Source: Ophiothrix spiculata (lineage: Eukaryota; Echinodermata; Ophiuroidea; Amphilepidida; Ophiotrichidae). Taken from it: 29,669 nucleotides of DNA. Below, in pieces: positions 1 through 12,139 of the stretch. The stretch is from the NCBI GenBank assembly GCA_000969725.1, contig JXSR01S032280.1. One strand, 5' to 3'. The notes under the pieces were generated by a model. It did no database searches. It was given only the letters and a program-made list of their open reading frames with translations, and was not told the origin of the DNA. Numbering within the stretch: the stretch's first letter is position 1; every line of letters begins with the position of its first letter. The translations under genes were made by a program, and so were the position numbers.

Positions 1-478
1 ATTTTATGCCATTTTAGGTTTGAACAAAAGCTTGTGATAATTTTGTTAAAAAGAAGCGATTGTTTACATAGTTGGGAAAACATTTATTCCAAAGCTATAT
101 TTAGCAGGAAATTGGCCGCTGCTTTCCCATGATAGAAAAGAAAGGTATTTTCATATGAACAAGGCCTATCAAAAATATGGTTCATTTTGAAAACCTTGAA
201 ACGAGTTGATACATGGAAATGAGGATGTGTCGTATGACCTCAATAACTAACTGGTAACAAAACAGGTAAACGGTTTTTGCTAAATATCAGTTGATATCTG
301 TTTATATATTGTCTTTGCTTAATTAGGCATTACCATGTGGCTTTGTTCCAAAACATGATATGGTGTTTCCTGTTTCAAAAAGGACCTTGATTTGTGGCCT
401 AATTGCATGGTTACAACATTGAAAGAAAAAGATGAGTTAAACTTGATCTGTGTGAGATAATTATTGAAAGTGCTTGTG
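1..478. other. AT-rich non-coding stretch, nothing recognised
   Basis: I see no supported gene, repeat or motif here. An open frame on the minus strand begins in the FB1 element downstream and runs into this stretch, but its translation has no recognisable domain. The right edge at 478 is set by the target-site duplication of FB1. Confidence 0.5.
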
Positions 479-487
479 GGGAGAGAC
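479..487. repeat. Left 9-bp target-site duplication of FB1
   Basis: GGGAGAGAC lies directly before the first base of the FB1 left arm, and the same nine bases lie directly after its right arm (709-717). The match stops on both sides: the base before is G on the left and T on the right, and the base after is A on the left and C on the right. It is therefore exactly 9 bp and marks the insertion site. Confidence 0.85.
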
Positions 488-708
488 AAGAGAAGATATC
501 GTGTGTATCCCATCATGCATTGCTTCCGGTTGAATTGTTTGTATGGGGAATCATGTGAGTAGTTAGTGATGAAATGCCCATAAATCAAAGTTAATTGTTG
601 TAATCTTGCATTTTGGGCATATTTCATCACTAACTACTCACATGACTTCCTGTACAAAATTTCCCATAGGAAGCAATGCATGATGGGATACACACGATAT
701 CTTCTCTT
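488..708. mobile_element. FB1: complete 221-bp foldback MITE, copy 1
   Basis: This is a near-complete palindrome. The outer arms 488-527 and 669-708 are perfect 40-bp reverse complements, starting AAGAGAAGATATCG. A second paired block, 551-580 with 614-645, is identical except for a 2-bp insertion on the right. Between the paired blocks, 528-550 and 646-668 have diverged to about half identity. The central loop is 581-613. With the flanking 9-bp duplication this is a whole element with both ends intact. It has no room for a transposase and must have been moved in trans. A 9-bp duplication is known for Mutator-like and some Merlin- or Rehavkus-type elements; I cannot choose among these. Arms this well matched suggest a fairly recent insertion or arm-to-arm gene conversion. 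Confidence 0.92.
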
Positions 709-717
709 GGGAGAGAC
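709..717. repeat. Right 9-bp target-site duplication of FB1
   Basis: This GGGAGAGAC is identical to 479-487. Removing the element and one copy leaves the inferred empty site TTGTGGGAGAGACCATTG. Confidence 0.85.
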
Positions 718-3700
718 CATTGACCAGGAGGCTCATGGACCTGGAATGGTCATTTGGGGGCTTGAGGTTATGTGGTTGGAGTCCAATGACCACAAGATCA
801 TGAATGTGACTTTGAAAAAGCACTTGATACTAAGAAAAACATTTAGTGAGGATTAAGAAAGCTTATTGTAATTAAGATAGGAACAAATGGGACTACAGTA
901 AAATAGCACTTCAGAGAAACAAGAATTGAGCAAACATTGAAATAATGCAGAAGATATCTTAAATGTTTATTACGATTCTTGGAATGTTGACCTAATCTTT
1001 GCAATATCAGGCTATAGGTAGCTAGAATTTTGGACGGACTGTTTAATATTTGAATCCTGCAATAAGGATTTTGAAGGTTAGCAATCAAAAAAGCAGGACT
1101 TTAAGAAAGGTTTAAAAATTAGTAAACTGCCAAAATGTGCTTGTAAGTTGCTTTTCTAAAATTTGAGGCCATGGATAACTTTGTATCTATTCAATTTTGA
1201 CAGAATATGCAGAGTTCCATTGTTGGGAATAAGTTACTTAGAATAAGTATTTGAGAATAGAAATGAAATAATCGTACAGTTGATATAGGCACAATGAGTG
1301 ATGGCAGCAAGTCTCAATCCGGTCATATTTACTGTCAGTCACTCACTGGTCACTCTTGGTCATTTGAAATGATAATTTTGCTATCTTAGCTATGCAAATT
1401 TATCAAAGATTCTTTCTCAAATAAAAAAATTGACTCTTGAACATGTTGAGTCAAACGATATATGGATAGGAGACCAGTTGATAAAATTTAGTTGATAAAT
1501 CTAAGATATTTGATTTTGTATGGTCATTCTTCAATATATTATCAATATAGTGCTAGATGTACTTTGGAATTAAGGCAGGAATAATGACTGGTCCTACCGA
1601 GGCTAGAAATATTGACGTAGATGGGCGGATGTTGTGCAGAAAAGACCGTCATTTAATTATAGGTCTTATTATATCTCAAGATTGATGAGAGTTAATGTGG
1701 CAGCGCTTGGCACATGGGTTCTAAATGGCACACTATAGCTTGCGATTGGCATAACTGTTTGGTCATCGCATGGCATGTGAATTCAATTAAATGTGTCAGA
1801 ATTAAACAAAACAAGATGGAAATATTCGCATTAACCTGGATCTGTATAATGATGATTTTATTAAGAGGTAACTTAAGTGTAACAAGTCGATATGACGGAA
1901 TTTGAGGTTAAGACATCGCCATACTCACAGAATGAACTCGCTCAGACTAGTAAATAAGATGACAGGAGAGTCGTCAGCAGGCCCCTGTGGGGCACATTTG
2001 TCCAAGATTATGACACTAAGGAGGAGAGTTTGAACTCTGACAAGTAAGAGGACTGAAAAGTGGATGTTCGCCCTCAGCCAATATCACACTTTTCATAAAG
2101 CTGAAGTACTCCGCCATATCCCTTCCTTCCCTTTTCAAATTGGGTGCTTATCATCTGTTGCATGCACGCATTGCAAGGAAGAAAAACGGCGATTACACTT
2201 TCAAATTTATTCCGATTTGTCCCCATTCTGTCAGTTTCCATCACTATTTAGATGACCAATGCTACAGTTCTCATCCATATATTCAGCAGGCAGTGCGATA
2301 ATCACAAAATTTGTGTGTACTGCACTATCAGACTATTGAACAAAAGAGTTGAGACCCGCGATCATATCACTTTTTCATCGTTCTTATTTGAAGACCTCTC
2401 TTTTAGTTGGGCAAGATTTATAGGTCACTTTAAGAGTGCCACTATTTGTTAATTTTAATCAAATTGTATGCTAAATTCAGTCCCGTCTTGACATCTTGAT
2501 CTGATTTAGTTTTAATTAGCGAATCGGATACGGAAAGAGGCAGGCATAAATTCTTCACACGTTTTATTTTTGTATTTCCATATCTAAACGTATTTTTTAT
2601 TAAGTTTCTTGAAGATGAAAGGTTTTATGATGCAACACGTTTCAGGTTGGAGGTTGACTCAATTTTGTATTAACGTGAATGTAACAATGGGCTTATTGGT
2701 AATATCATGACTGCTTAAACTCTCGCCATCTTTGTTTTGAAACGTATGTACACAAAGTGTAAAAGTCTAGATCCGAGGTACTTTCAAGTTCATGAAAAGT
2801 ACGTATCAATTACCTCATATTTTGAAGATGCAAACACCCAATCGTGGGTCTCATTTGCCCCCTGTTTGTTCAGTTGCGAGAACGTTGCTCAATGTACTAA
2901 TTATCTCAAATCGCTATTGATTTTTCTCTTTCTCTATTACTTGCACATTTGAATCACCGCTCTTTCTGTATCGAGGTTTTGAAATATTACACAAAAAGTA
3001 GAAAAACAATTAAAAAAAAGTAGTTGTTTTGAAGATGGTGCCAGGGGTGATTAAATAGTCGAAATCCTGACCCAACTTTCTTTAGACGAATACTATATGA
3101 ACCAGCTGCTTGAGACCGTCTGTGTACATTTGTAGACCAGGCGTGTGCAGTGAAAAATATTCCCAAGTATGAACGGGGCTATTATGAATGAGCCAGCCGC
3201 TTGCTTTGGTAAAACACAAATATGTTGTTCTGATGAATAGAACTGTTGCCCTTATTCGAATCAGTATGGATGTCGTAATTGCTTTCAAAAGTTCGATTTT
3301 TTTAAACAATACATATTTCACCTTTTTGTACTTTAATTAAACGTATGATTTAAATTGAAAAAATTGCAATAGAAATATTTTGTTTTTAGACATTTATTTT
3401 CAAACTTAAATATTTTCTTAAACTTAAAAATCAGGAAAGGTGTTTTGTACGATATGCAAAAATATAAAGAACACAAATTATTATTCTTTTTTTCGCAGTA
3501 TTTCTGGAGCCATAACAAGATGCTTGGGGGCGTTTTATTCCCCCATTTTGAAATTTAAACCAAAATGGGCTTTTCCCAAGGCAATTTGTCAGGGGGCAAC
3601 TACAGTGGTTTAGTGATACATTTAAATTCCTATAAAGAAAAAGTATTTTTATTTGCAAAGATCTGTCCAGGATAAATGATAGATATACCATGCGTTGCAA

Positions 3701-4034
3701 TTCAAGTTTTTCTTTCAGATATATTGAAATGAATTTTGAGTGACAATTAATATTGTCAAAGACATTGAACAAAAAGATCTTGAAAAAGAATATCAAATTT
3801 GTTATTTGATTTTTTTTTACCTCGGTTTGATTGCCATTGGGGTACAACTCTTCTTTCAGGATATATCATTTCAGATAGAAGAAAAAGCTTTTGAAATTGT
3901 TAAGTGGAAACTGCCCCTCCCCAATATTAAATGGTCATATCTTTTAATAAAAAGATTCGTGTTTATGATGGTATGTGTCGGTGTTTGTTCTCCATGTCTG
4001 GTCAGAATAAATATTATGACAAATGTCTCTTGCG
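718..4034. other. Long non-coding stretch with minor motifs only
   Basis: Open frames are all short, with no recognised domain. An octamer-like ATGCAAAT sits at 1392-1399, and AGTTGATAAA occurs twice in close tandem (1476-1485 and 1490-1499). An AAACTTAAA-type duplication lies near 3402-3428, and an imperfect hairpin at 3523-3580 is listed separately. The 2064-2452 part is slightly less AT-rich but gives no protein similarity I know. Confidence 0.5.
3523..3580. repeat. Small imperfect inverted repeat
   Basis: Two nested arms pair around one centre: CTTGGG (3523-3528) with CCCAAG (3575-3580), and CCCATTTTG (3542-3550) with CAAAATGGG (3561-3569). The inner arm is a perfect 9-bp stem with a 10-base loop. 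It may be the remnant of a decayed element or chance. No duplication of the flanks was found. Confidence 0.4.
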
Positions 4035-4037
4035 CTA

Positions 4038-4295
4038 TACTGCCTCGCAAAGTAAAAAAGCAGTATGTGTATTTATAAGGCATAGCAGATACTTCCATTA
4101 AACATACAATTTTACTTCAATTAATTCCCATGCAAAAAAGTTGTATGTATACATGTTTGGTATAGTAGATACTGCCTTAAGTTATGGAAGAGAATTGATC
4201 ACTGCTCATTTCTGCAGGATTTCTCCAAGTGAAGAGGAAGTAACTTGCAATATATCTGCAATGCACATACTGCATTTTTACTTTGTTGGGCAGTA
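4038..4295. mobile_element. TA-flanked inverted-repeat element (probable MITE)
   Basis: 4035-4069 and 4264-4298 are inverted repeats matching at 31 of 35 positions. If the TA pairs at 4038-4039 and 4294-4295 are the target duplication, the element proper is 4040-4293 and starts CTGCC and ends GGCAG. No longer flanking duplication is present. TA duplications are typical of Tc1/mariner-type elements, so that assignment is inferred. The interior holds an 80-bp-spaced direct repeat. There is no coding capacity. Confidence 0.65.
4054..4182 (+). repeat. Direct repeat with 80-bp period inside the TA element
   Basis: About 48 bases starting AAAAAAG at 4054 recur at 4134. Matching blocks include the GTATGT core, a TAG-AGATACT block and a trailing TTAA. 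The rest of the 80-bp interval is not repeated, so this is an old partial duplication inside the inverted-repeat element. Confidence 0.5.
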
Positions 4296-4298
4296 TAG

Positions 4299-7200
4299 CC
4301 ATTTAAGACTTGATTATTTTTATGTTCTTTAAAAGATTTTTATTGTAAACTAAAAAAATTAATTCTCATCAAACATAACAAATTATACTTTGATTTTCTT
4401 CCATAGAAATACTCCTAAAGTCAATCTGCTATTATCTAAATTGTATAGCATGAAATGTTTGGCTGAAGATTTTACCTTGACAAATGGTTAATTCTGGGCA
4501 AATTATTTCGCATCCGACAGGAAACAAATACTTCACACATCTAAGCGACTGGTCCTCCCTTGGGTTTACCTGGTACAGTTATTATTTTTGATGTCTGATA
4601 TTGACATTGTACTGACCCTGTGACAAGACAAGTTTGCTGCGCCATATTAGATTCCATAGTCGTCATTTTTCAACTCCCACGATGCAATGTGATATCGACA
4701 GAGGATTTGAGTTAAATTGTTTGATGTCTTTAAAGACAATATTACATGTAGCTTTCTATCATATATGAGGGAAGCAATGGGGAGGCTAGTTTATTTCATA
4801 CACGGGGAAATGTTAAAGATGACTAGACCTATCGGCCGATGAAACAATATCGCACAGATTAAATATTGACGAGTCATTTATTGATTGATAAAGTTAAGAT
4901 TATCTTTGAAAATGTGATCCATCATTGTGTTGGACGGTATGACCTTTTAAAGCCTTCGTCCTCCTTCAAGACAATTATAAAAGTCAGAATTATTTAAAGC
5001 ATCAGAACCATACAAATAAAGTGTTTGAAAAATAAAACTCAATTTCCAAAATGACATTTTTGAAATAAGAGTGCAAACAGTCTAGAAATGTTTTTAATCT
5101 TTTCATAACATAATAGCTTTTTCTTAAGTACATATTCTTATTGACTTTGGGTGATAAAAATCAGCTCTTGTTTAAACTTCCAATCGGCAATGTTGAATAG
5201 ATTTTCAGTCAAATTTATGCACTCTATTTCTTTGCTTCACCATGTTTTGACAATTTTGCAATCTCGTTTTGTCAAATTGCCCCACAGCTACTAATTCTGT
5301 GTTTGTTCTTGAGCCATCTCCATTGAGAAATGAAAATACAATTTTTTATGCTTTAAATCAAATTCTCTGTGCACTTATTTGCTTATGCAAGATTTCAAAA
5401 CAAGTGGGAAATGTTATTGTGCCACTGTTTTGCCAATATAAAGACGGCAGAAAAGAAATGCAAACTTTAAGTTATATTTACAGATGAAGAAAGATGACAT
5501 GAGAAATGAGATTTTACACCCTTGTATGAACACCCACAGGGGGTTGAAGAAGAAAGAAAAATTGTAACGAAAAACATCTTTGAATTTTCCACTTGAATAC
5601 GAAGCCTGGAGGTATATACAAAATGAAATAAAACTAGCACTTAGCGTTCATATTATAAGCTTACTAGTCCATCATATCACCGTTATAATAGATTAGCGGA
5701 CCATATTTTTATGCGTGATTACTCATTTTATCTCCTCGTGGAAGGATCGCGCTCGTCGTGGAAGGAAATGCCCAATAGTTTAGCATTTTCATGTTACCTC
5801 AAAGCGTAAAAAATGGTATAATAATAAAAGCTGCAATTTATTTGCTTGTGTACCCCTCTAGCAATAGATCTAATGAAGCGTGTATAATAAGTCCATATCT
5901 TGTCCTGAAGAGTACGACCGTTTTCTAGTTTAGATAACGAAAGAATTGGGCATCCAAGTCTTCGGGCAAAGATTATTATTATTTGAGTGTATCCAATAAT
6001 GATATTTAAAATATATTTAAAAATGTCAATAGATATGGAATCCACCTGTTGTTTTTCTCTTCGTCAAAATGGTTCACAATTTGTGACAAAAAGCGAAATA
6101 GCAATACTTTGGCGCAAGTACGAAAGTCACCGCCTTGAATTTCAATATTTTCTGTGACAAAAAATTATTCCAACAAAGAGTTCAATGTACTTTAGACTCA
6201 TCGTAATGCATATTTTGTTCTGAAGTTCCTCTATATGAAAGTGGCAGTGTGAATACATAGAGAAATAAAGTCCCCTGTGGGAAGTTTGGTAAAAAAAGAG
6301 GCATGCTTGTGTGTTGAAAGTGGAGACACACGTAGATAGTCAGAAAAAATGCAAAAAATGACAGGCTGGGTGAGTTTTATTAAATCTGTATTGTATTTTG
6401 TATTCATGAATGCATAGATACGAGTGCATGATGGATTACTAAGTCCAATGTATATATTACTGTCCGTTTTGATTTGTTAGCTGACATTTTTAATTTTTTT
6501 TCAATCTCATCATTGTGATGTGTCGTAAATGTAATTAGTTAGTAGTGGGGGATGGAACCAAATGACCCATGATGTTTCCTGAGTATTATTACAATGAAAA
6601 TATGTCAAGAATTAAGAAAATTAATATATTTTGTTGCTTTTTCTTATTTTGCAATTTGGTTTCTGGGACATTTTTTTTTGAGACAGTATAGCAAAGTATT
6701 GGTAATACTATTTTTTGAAAAACAAAATGTGTTTTTGTCAATAATTGTCAATACAGGTACTCAATTGCTGGGCCCAATAGATAAAACTTATTCAAATTTA
6801 AAGAGAAGTTTTTCCTATTCTTATATTACTTTACACGTGTTTCAAGAAAGATTATCGTCAAGTATAACCATCAAAATCTGTCTAACCGCCTGGATTGCTG
6901 ACAAGGTTGCCAGTTGCAAAGAATCGATTGAAACCTGCTGCCATATTGGGCGGATTTGATTTCAACATTGACCTGGTTTTGCTAATTGCATATTCAACTC
7001 TTGGACTAGTATCGTTTAGCTCAATTTCACAACAAATTCACTCACCGTAGCGTAATACCATCCATATTTGGAAATTTTGTCTAAAATGAGAAGCGAGAAA
7101 ATAATGCCACCGATTCAGATCATATTGTGTTTGATATTCAGCAGCATAAATCTGCCTTTTTAAGTTGGCTTTCTATTGTGCGGTGTGTCCTGAATTAGTT

Positions 7201-8381
7201 TAATTTGAAAAGAGATACGGCTCGTACGAGGTTCTTGTCGAACGTGACCATATCAATGCCCCATATTCTATTTAAGTGGTTTCTTGGCTTTTATTTGAAG
7301 ACATATTGAGCACTTTTCACTATCAGTGACTAGAGCTTCTTTACTTTTATGGTTTGCAGAAATTATGCATATATGCTGGAAAAACAAGACCTAACGCTAT
7401 ATCGTTTCTGTCGGACGGTACAATTGAGAGGTGTTCTTGACACATTTTTGGAAAGCCAAACGCTCTATTATCATGTTTTTGTTAACATTCAACAGCATCT
7501 TCTTGTCACCTGTGATATATTTGTGCTCAGTTATCGCCGGTTTATGATTGCAGAGAATAGACAATTATTGAGACGTTTTTATTCAATATGCTTTGAATTG
7601 ACATCATCAAGAAGGGGAGTGAGTGGGAAAAAGTGCCCGAGTCATATGCTCCTTGAACTTTTATTGAATTTTGTCAGAAATGGATTGCAGGTCTATGCAT
7701 TGAAATTGTTTTATTTGTTAGATCAGTATTTACAGTCTTTTATCTTGTTTGAGAAATAATGGTTTTAAAGAAGGTAAATTGTTTTGTTTGAGCAGTATAT
7801 CGATTCATGAAAATGTAAAATACGTACAAGGTGTTTTAATCGCAAATGCTGAACATGAATGTACAAATAAACACAAGTCAAAACATTTTATAAGCTTAAC
7901 TTCTTCTGATAATTCCAAACATCTAAAATCATCTAACATGCACAGTCAGACAGTTCAATGCAAATTTGTGCCAACCCGATAATCTCCTGATAATATGACT
8001 AATACAAATGTTGAATTTTGATTATGACAAAAAAGAAGTCCGGGCACACATCTACAGATTTTTTTAATTCATAACAACATCACTATGCTAGTTAGTATGC
8101 CTCCCGAGGCTTCCCCACTAGTGCTATGCACAGCCCGCGACCAATGCATCAGCCTTTTAGCAGACCTGTCAATCATTTTTGCCGACTTGTCATAATATCA
8201 AATTGCCAAATTTGCTAAACTGACGTGATACATCATGTATCTGTGTCAGCACGATTGCTTCATGGTTTGTCTACACAAGTGGTTTTGGTTTGCTGAACAG
8301 TTAAAAAATGATTCAATGATGGCTAAAAATTGTGTCAGGTTGATATCAGAAGTACTTCTTTTTGGTTTCTTTAACATCCCT
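4299..8381. other. Long non-coding stretch, few motifs
   Basis: No gene can be supported. TGATTGATAA (4882-4891) resembles a Hox/Pbx composite site. TCGTGGAAGGA occurs twice 20 bases apart (5736-5746 and 5756-5766). Open frames at 6594-6959 and 7349-7759 (121 and 136 codons) are the longest here, but their translations show no recognisable motif. A perfect odd palindrome lies at 8226-8240 and is listed separately. Confidence 0.5.
8220..8249. repeat. 30-bp imperfect palindrome
   Basis: GATACAT and ATGTATC flank a single central C (8226-8240) perfectly. The pairing resumes outside with CTGAC (8220-8224) and GTCAG (8245-8249) after a short mismatched spacer. It could be a dimeric protein-binding site or a relic of a palindromic element. 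Function is unknown. Confidence 0.45.
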
Positions 8382-8390
8382 ATCTGAAGT
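8382..8390. repeat. Left 9-bp target-site duplication of FB2
   Basis: ATCTGAAGT directly precedes the left arm and is repeated exactly at 8694-8702. The identity ends on both sides. Confidence 0.8.
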
Positions 8391-8693
8391 CAGAGGTGGT
8401 ATTCAGGATATCCCACAATGCATTATACTGATACACTGATATATAATAGGCAATAATTGTTTTCTGGACAAGGGGCTATTAGAAATTTGAGAATTCCATT
8501 GAATAGTACTCATTCATATCTTTCTAGGGATGTGTTTCTTTTCACACTAGCCCAGTGTTTACCCACATTGCTGACACCTCAAAAACCTCAGTAACCTGTA
8601 CATAAGTATAGGAGTTGAATTTGATTTGCAGGCATATTGTACAATCAGTGTATCAGAATAATGCATTGTGGGATATCCTGAAAACCACCTCTG
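8391..8693. mobile_element. FB2: complete 303-bp foldback MITE
   Basis: The terminal inverted repeats 8391-8440 and 8644-8693 are each 50 bp and differ at only two positions. The ends are CAGAGGTGGT and ACCACCTCTG. A roughly 203-base unpaired middle has no open frame of note and no recognised motif. A perfect 9-bp duplication flanks the element. The CAGAGG terminus recalls hAT elements, but hAT duplications are 8 bp; reading 8 bp here would make the ends asymmetric, so 9 bp is preferred. The arms carry ATCCCACAATGCATT. An open frame on the minus strand at 8645-8983 starts in this arm and is not considered a gene. Confidence 0.88.
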
Positions 8694-8702
8694 ATCTGAA
8701 GT
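8694..8702. repeat. Right 9-bp target-site duplication of FB2
   Basis: This ATCTGAAGT is identical to 8382-8390 and directly follows the right arm of FB2. Confidence 0.8.
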
Positions 8703-11700
8703 AAAGCATATTCTGATTTGTGTCTGTAGGGACAAACTATCATCAGACCCTTGAATCGGTCACAAAGCACTTGAACCATATGAAGGATTCTCTTCTGTTT
8801 TGAAAAAATTTTGATCTTTTTAGATGGTTTCTCTTTTTGAAAATTGTAAAGTTCAGTCACCTTTGAAAAAAGCTGTTCTAAAGTATACCTGCAAAATATA
8901 GAGCTGTTTAAACATTTAGTGGAACTTATGGAAAAGTGGATCAAACTCAAAGTATGGAATTTCTCTAAAGGTTTGCAGGTCATCTAAAATAAATATAAGT
9001 CTGATCATGAAGTATACATTGGCATAAAAGCAATTAAATAATACTTTATTAATGAAATCCCAGGGGCAATATCAGCCCGGATTTCAGAGCTGGCTATTTC
9101 TTACACCTCCAACTTCCCTATAGGAAATTGGTTAACAAGAACTATCTTCCTCAACAAGCCACTTAAGGTTACCTGTAAATGAAAATACCATTCCTATAAT
9201 ACCAATATTTTGAGTAAAAATGTGACTCTTTATGGTTCACCAAAATGTTAAATCATGGTCGCGTGCGATGGATGAATCAAGGACGAATCAAGGACGATAT
9301 CGAAAGTGCATTATGGATATTGTTTTGTTGATAATTTTCCCAGCGGAACTTATTGATTGCTTTGTAGTCACGCATACATACTTCAGAGTATAGATTGGAG
9401 GAAATAGTTGTATGGAATGTTCATCATAAGGTAAGCCAATCAATGAGATGCGTGTTCCAAAACTTTATGAGCTGCCTTATGAAAAATGACCAGAAGATTC
9501 TTAGTTTAGCTAATCACTCCAGTGATTCAGATCAGTGCATGAATTCTGTTCATGAATATGTAAATTTTAAACTTCTGTATGCAAATATGATGTCATAAAC
9601 TTTAATCATATAGTGCCATCTCTACAGACTACATTGCTAGCACGAAAGTGGTTAACTTACATCAACAAGCCAATCGAAAGAGTTCAAAAACTTGTACATT
9701 TAAAATTAGATCGTGCAAGACTCAAACAACCAAGTTCTATCCATTTTTGATTTGGTCAAACAAATAAGTTAGTTCTAATGCCTGATGTCCACTGATTGTT
9801 TAATCTAGATCTATTTTTGACGACCGTTATGATGCACTCAGACCTCAAGGTGTCTGTCAGCAAAGCAATGTCAATGTTTTGAGAATTTTGAACAAATTGA
9901 CCAAGTTAATTTAAAAGCATACATATACGGTTATATGCGTGAAAGCTTGCAAGATTGTCCTTGTTTCCTATATAAGTGATCGATAGCAAAAGCATGTTGA
10001 ACAAGGTAGACGTTACATACAGATTGCGAAAAAATATCCGGCTCGACCGATGGTTTTACGCAATCGTTTTTATTTGTTGTATAAGGGTCAGCGTAATCTT
10101 TTCGAAATGTAAAGGAGATGTGTGTATAGCACACAGAGATTGAAAAAAGAGAAACAGGGAAAGTATAGATGGAAAAATGGATGGTGATATCGTATGCTAC
10201 TGATGCGATCTGTCTTCTTACATTTTGTCATTTACATACTGGGGATCTGGTTTCAGCCATCGATACATACATTTATAACTGAGCCGATGTTTGCTCAGTT
10301 TTTCATCACGCAGGCCAAGGATCCTATGTAAACCTTGTCTAAACCCTCTGACCTACATTTCGGACCAGTTTTTTCCCTATCGTGGCCATTGCAGGTGGTT
10401 TTGTAGCTAATTGCAGCCATATTTAATGTCTTCTGTCATAAAAAGTCTTCAAGATAAATGGACGTGATATTGAGATAAATCTTCGGACATCCCAGCGTAG
10501 CAATTCATAATCGTAACTTGTCATTTGGAGTGGACTGAAATAGGTTAACTTCTCATAATTTGTTTTCTTGAAGCTTTATTTCTTTTTTAGATTTTTCAGA
10601 AATTAGAACAGCTGAATGCTGTCACCAAGGTTATGATGTCAAATATTTCATTCTATATTAGAACGATTTGTAATGGATTGTCGCATTATTTTATCGTCCC
10701 AACGAATGAAATGTGATCGATTTTGGAAATTGGTCAATTGTAGATATTGACGGTGACAAAGTGGTAGAATAACACACAAGTGACGGGAAATGTAACAGTA
10801 GCCAGGCTCGGAATAAAAAACGATGATTGTAAATTTGTAACCGTACAAACGAGTGGGTTACCAAAATGATAGAAAATCGACGAGAAAAAATGATGAGAAA
10901 TCAGATGCTTAAGTGGTGTATTCAACATGGGAATTGTTAGTCCAACGAAACTGAAGCAATATTGAGATGGGCGGGCGGGCAATAAAATCAAACCGAAAGG
11001 ATATGGCAATATGACAGGTTAGATGGGCTAGTTATTTTGACGGCATGGATGTTGTCGGAAATCTGAACTACAACCTATTTGGACTGTAGGTCTCGTGGGG
11101 AACGCGCAGGTTTTATTGATTTGGAGTCGTGAGGATATAGGTGATGAGGGCTTGGAAAGTCACAGGTCTTCCGATATGATTTAATAAAAATGCTCGTCGT
11201 CATAAATGAAACCTCCCATGATTGTTAAGTTTCACCAAGGGACGATTTCAATTACAAGTAAATATGAAATATTTTTAAAATAAGCATGGAGGATTTTGTT
11301 GGATGTAAAGTTAAATCAGATTGGTCATAAATGGATGTCTATTATTACATGGACAATAACAGACTGCTGATCAACCTGTGTTATATTTTTTTCTAAACAA
11401 GCAATTTTTTGTTGTAAGAAAGTATCTGATTTCTGTGGTCTATAGGGTATTTAAGAATTAAATTGTTAATGTTTTAAGACTATTTTTATATTAAGTAAGT
11501 TTATAAAATTATATAAGCTTAACAAGATTGTGTACATGGCTCATAAGTGTAAAATCTGGGGTTAATTCCACAGAGGTTATTTGGGCGATGTGTTCCCTGA
11601 ATACGATCGGAGAATTAGTGATATATTCAGATTATGAATATAACAATACGCCCCAGCTCAAGTTCAGAGTGTTTTGAATGATATTTGAGACCGACACAAA

Positions 11701-12139
11701 AGGCATGTGAACATTACTATTGCTCAGCTTTTGTAAACATAGTATTATTAACATTTGAAAAATAACCCTCGTCTGTGTCTGCAAAAATATATTGGTGACA
11801 AAAGTTGGGGGTGAAAAGACCTAGTTTTCACTCAAAACAACCAGTCCCCCTTTTCTTGTGCAGCGTCGTTAAGGTCGTCAAGTGTGCCTTGCATTATCTT
11901 TACTTTGTGATAAATTGTGGCATACGTACCTGTCGTATGAAAAGCTTACATTTTTCCAATATGTATTAGTTACATGCCAGACTTCACAGCAAAGATTGAA
12001 CATTTTTTTCTTGCGCACTTTGGTATTTTATTTTTGAGCTATCACATTCATCATGGCATGAAAGGATGAGTGCCAACGGTCAGAGTGTTACTAAAGGAAT
12101 TCCCATTGTTCACGCAACGAGCACAGAGGAAGAATTCAT
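8703..12139. other. Long non-coding stretch
   Basis: No gene can be supported. There is an exact tandem duplication of GAATCAAGGAC at 9274-9295, listed separately. A GTAAGC after AAG near 9429 looks like a splice donor, but the three upstream frames are all stopped. An 8-bp hairpin lies at 10277-10300 (AACTGAGC paired with GCTCAGTT). I recognise nothing else. Confidence 0.5.
9274..9295 (+). repeat. Two exact tandem copies of an 11-mer
   Basis: GAATCAAGGAC occurs twice head to tail. The array is too short for a family assignment and is probably slippage. Confidence 0.7.

Noticed and set aside
6594-7759. Open frames of 121 and 136 codons that might be genes.
   Set aside because: No domain is recognised, there is no splice or promoter context, and frames of this length are expected by chance in nearly 30 kb read in six frames.
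9354-9434. Possible exon between a TTTTCCCAG acceptor-like site and an AAGGTAAGC donor-like site.
   Set aside because: All three frames between the two sites contain a stop codon, so it is not a coding exon. A non-coding exon cannot be tested here.
10277-10303. Perfect 8-bp hairpin followed by T residues, like a bacterial terminator.
   Set aside because: The window is not bacterial in organisation, and there is no gene upstream on which it could act.
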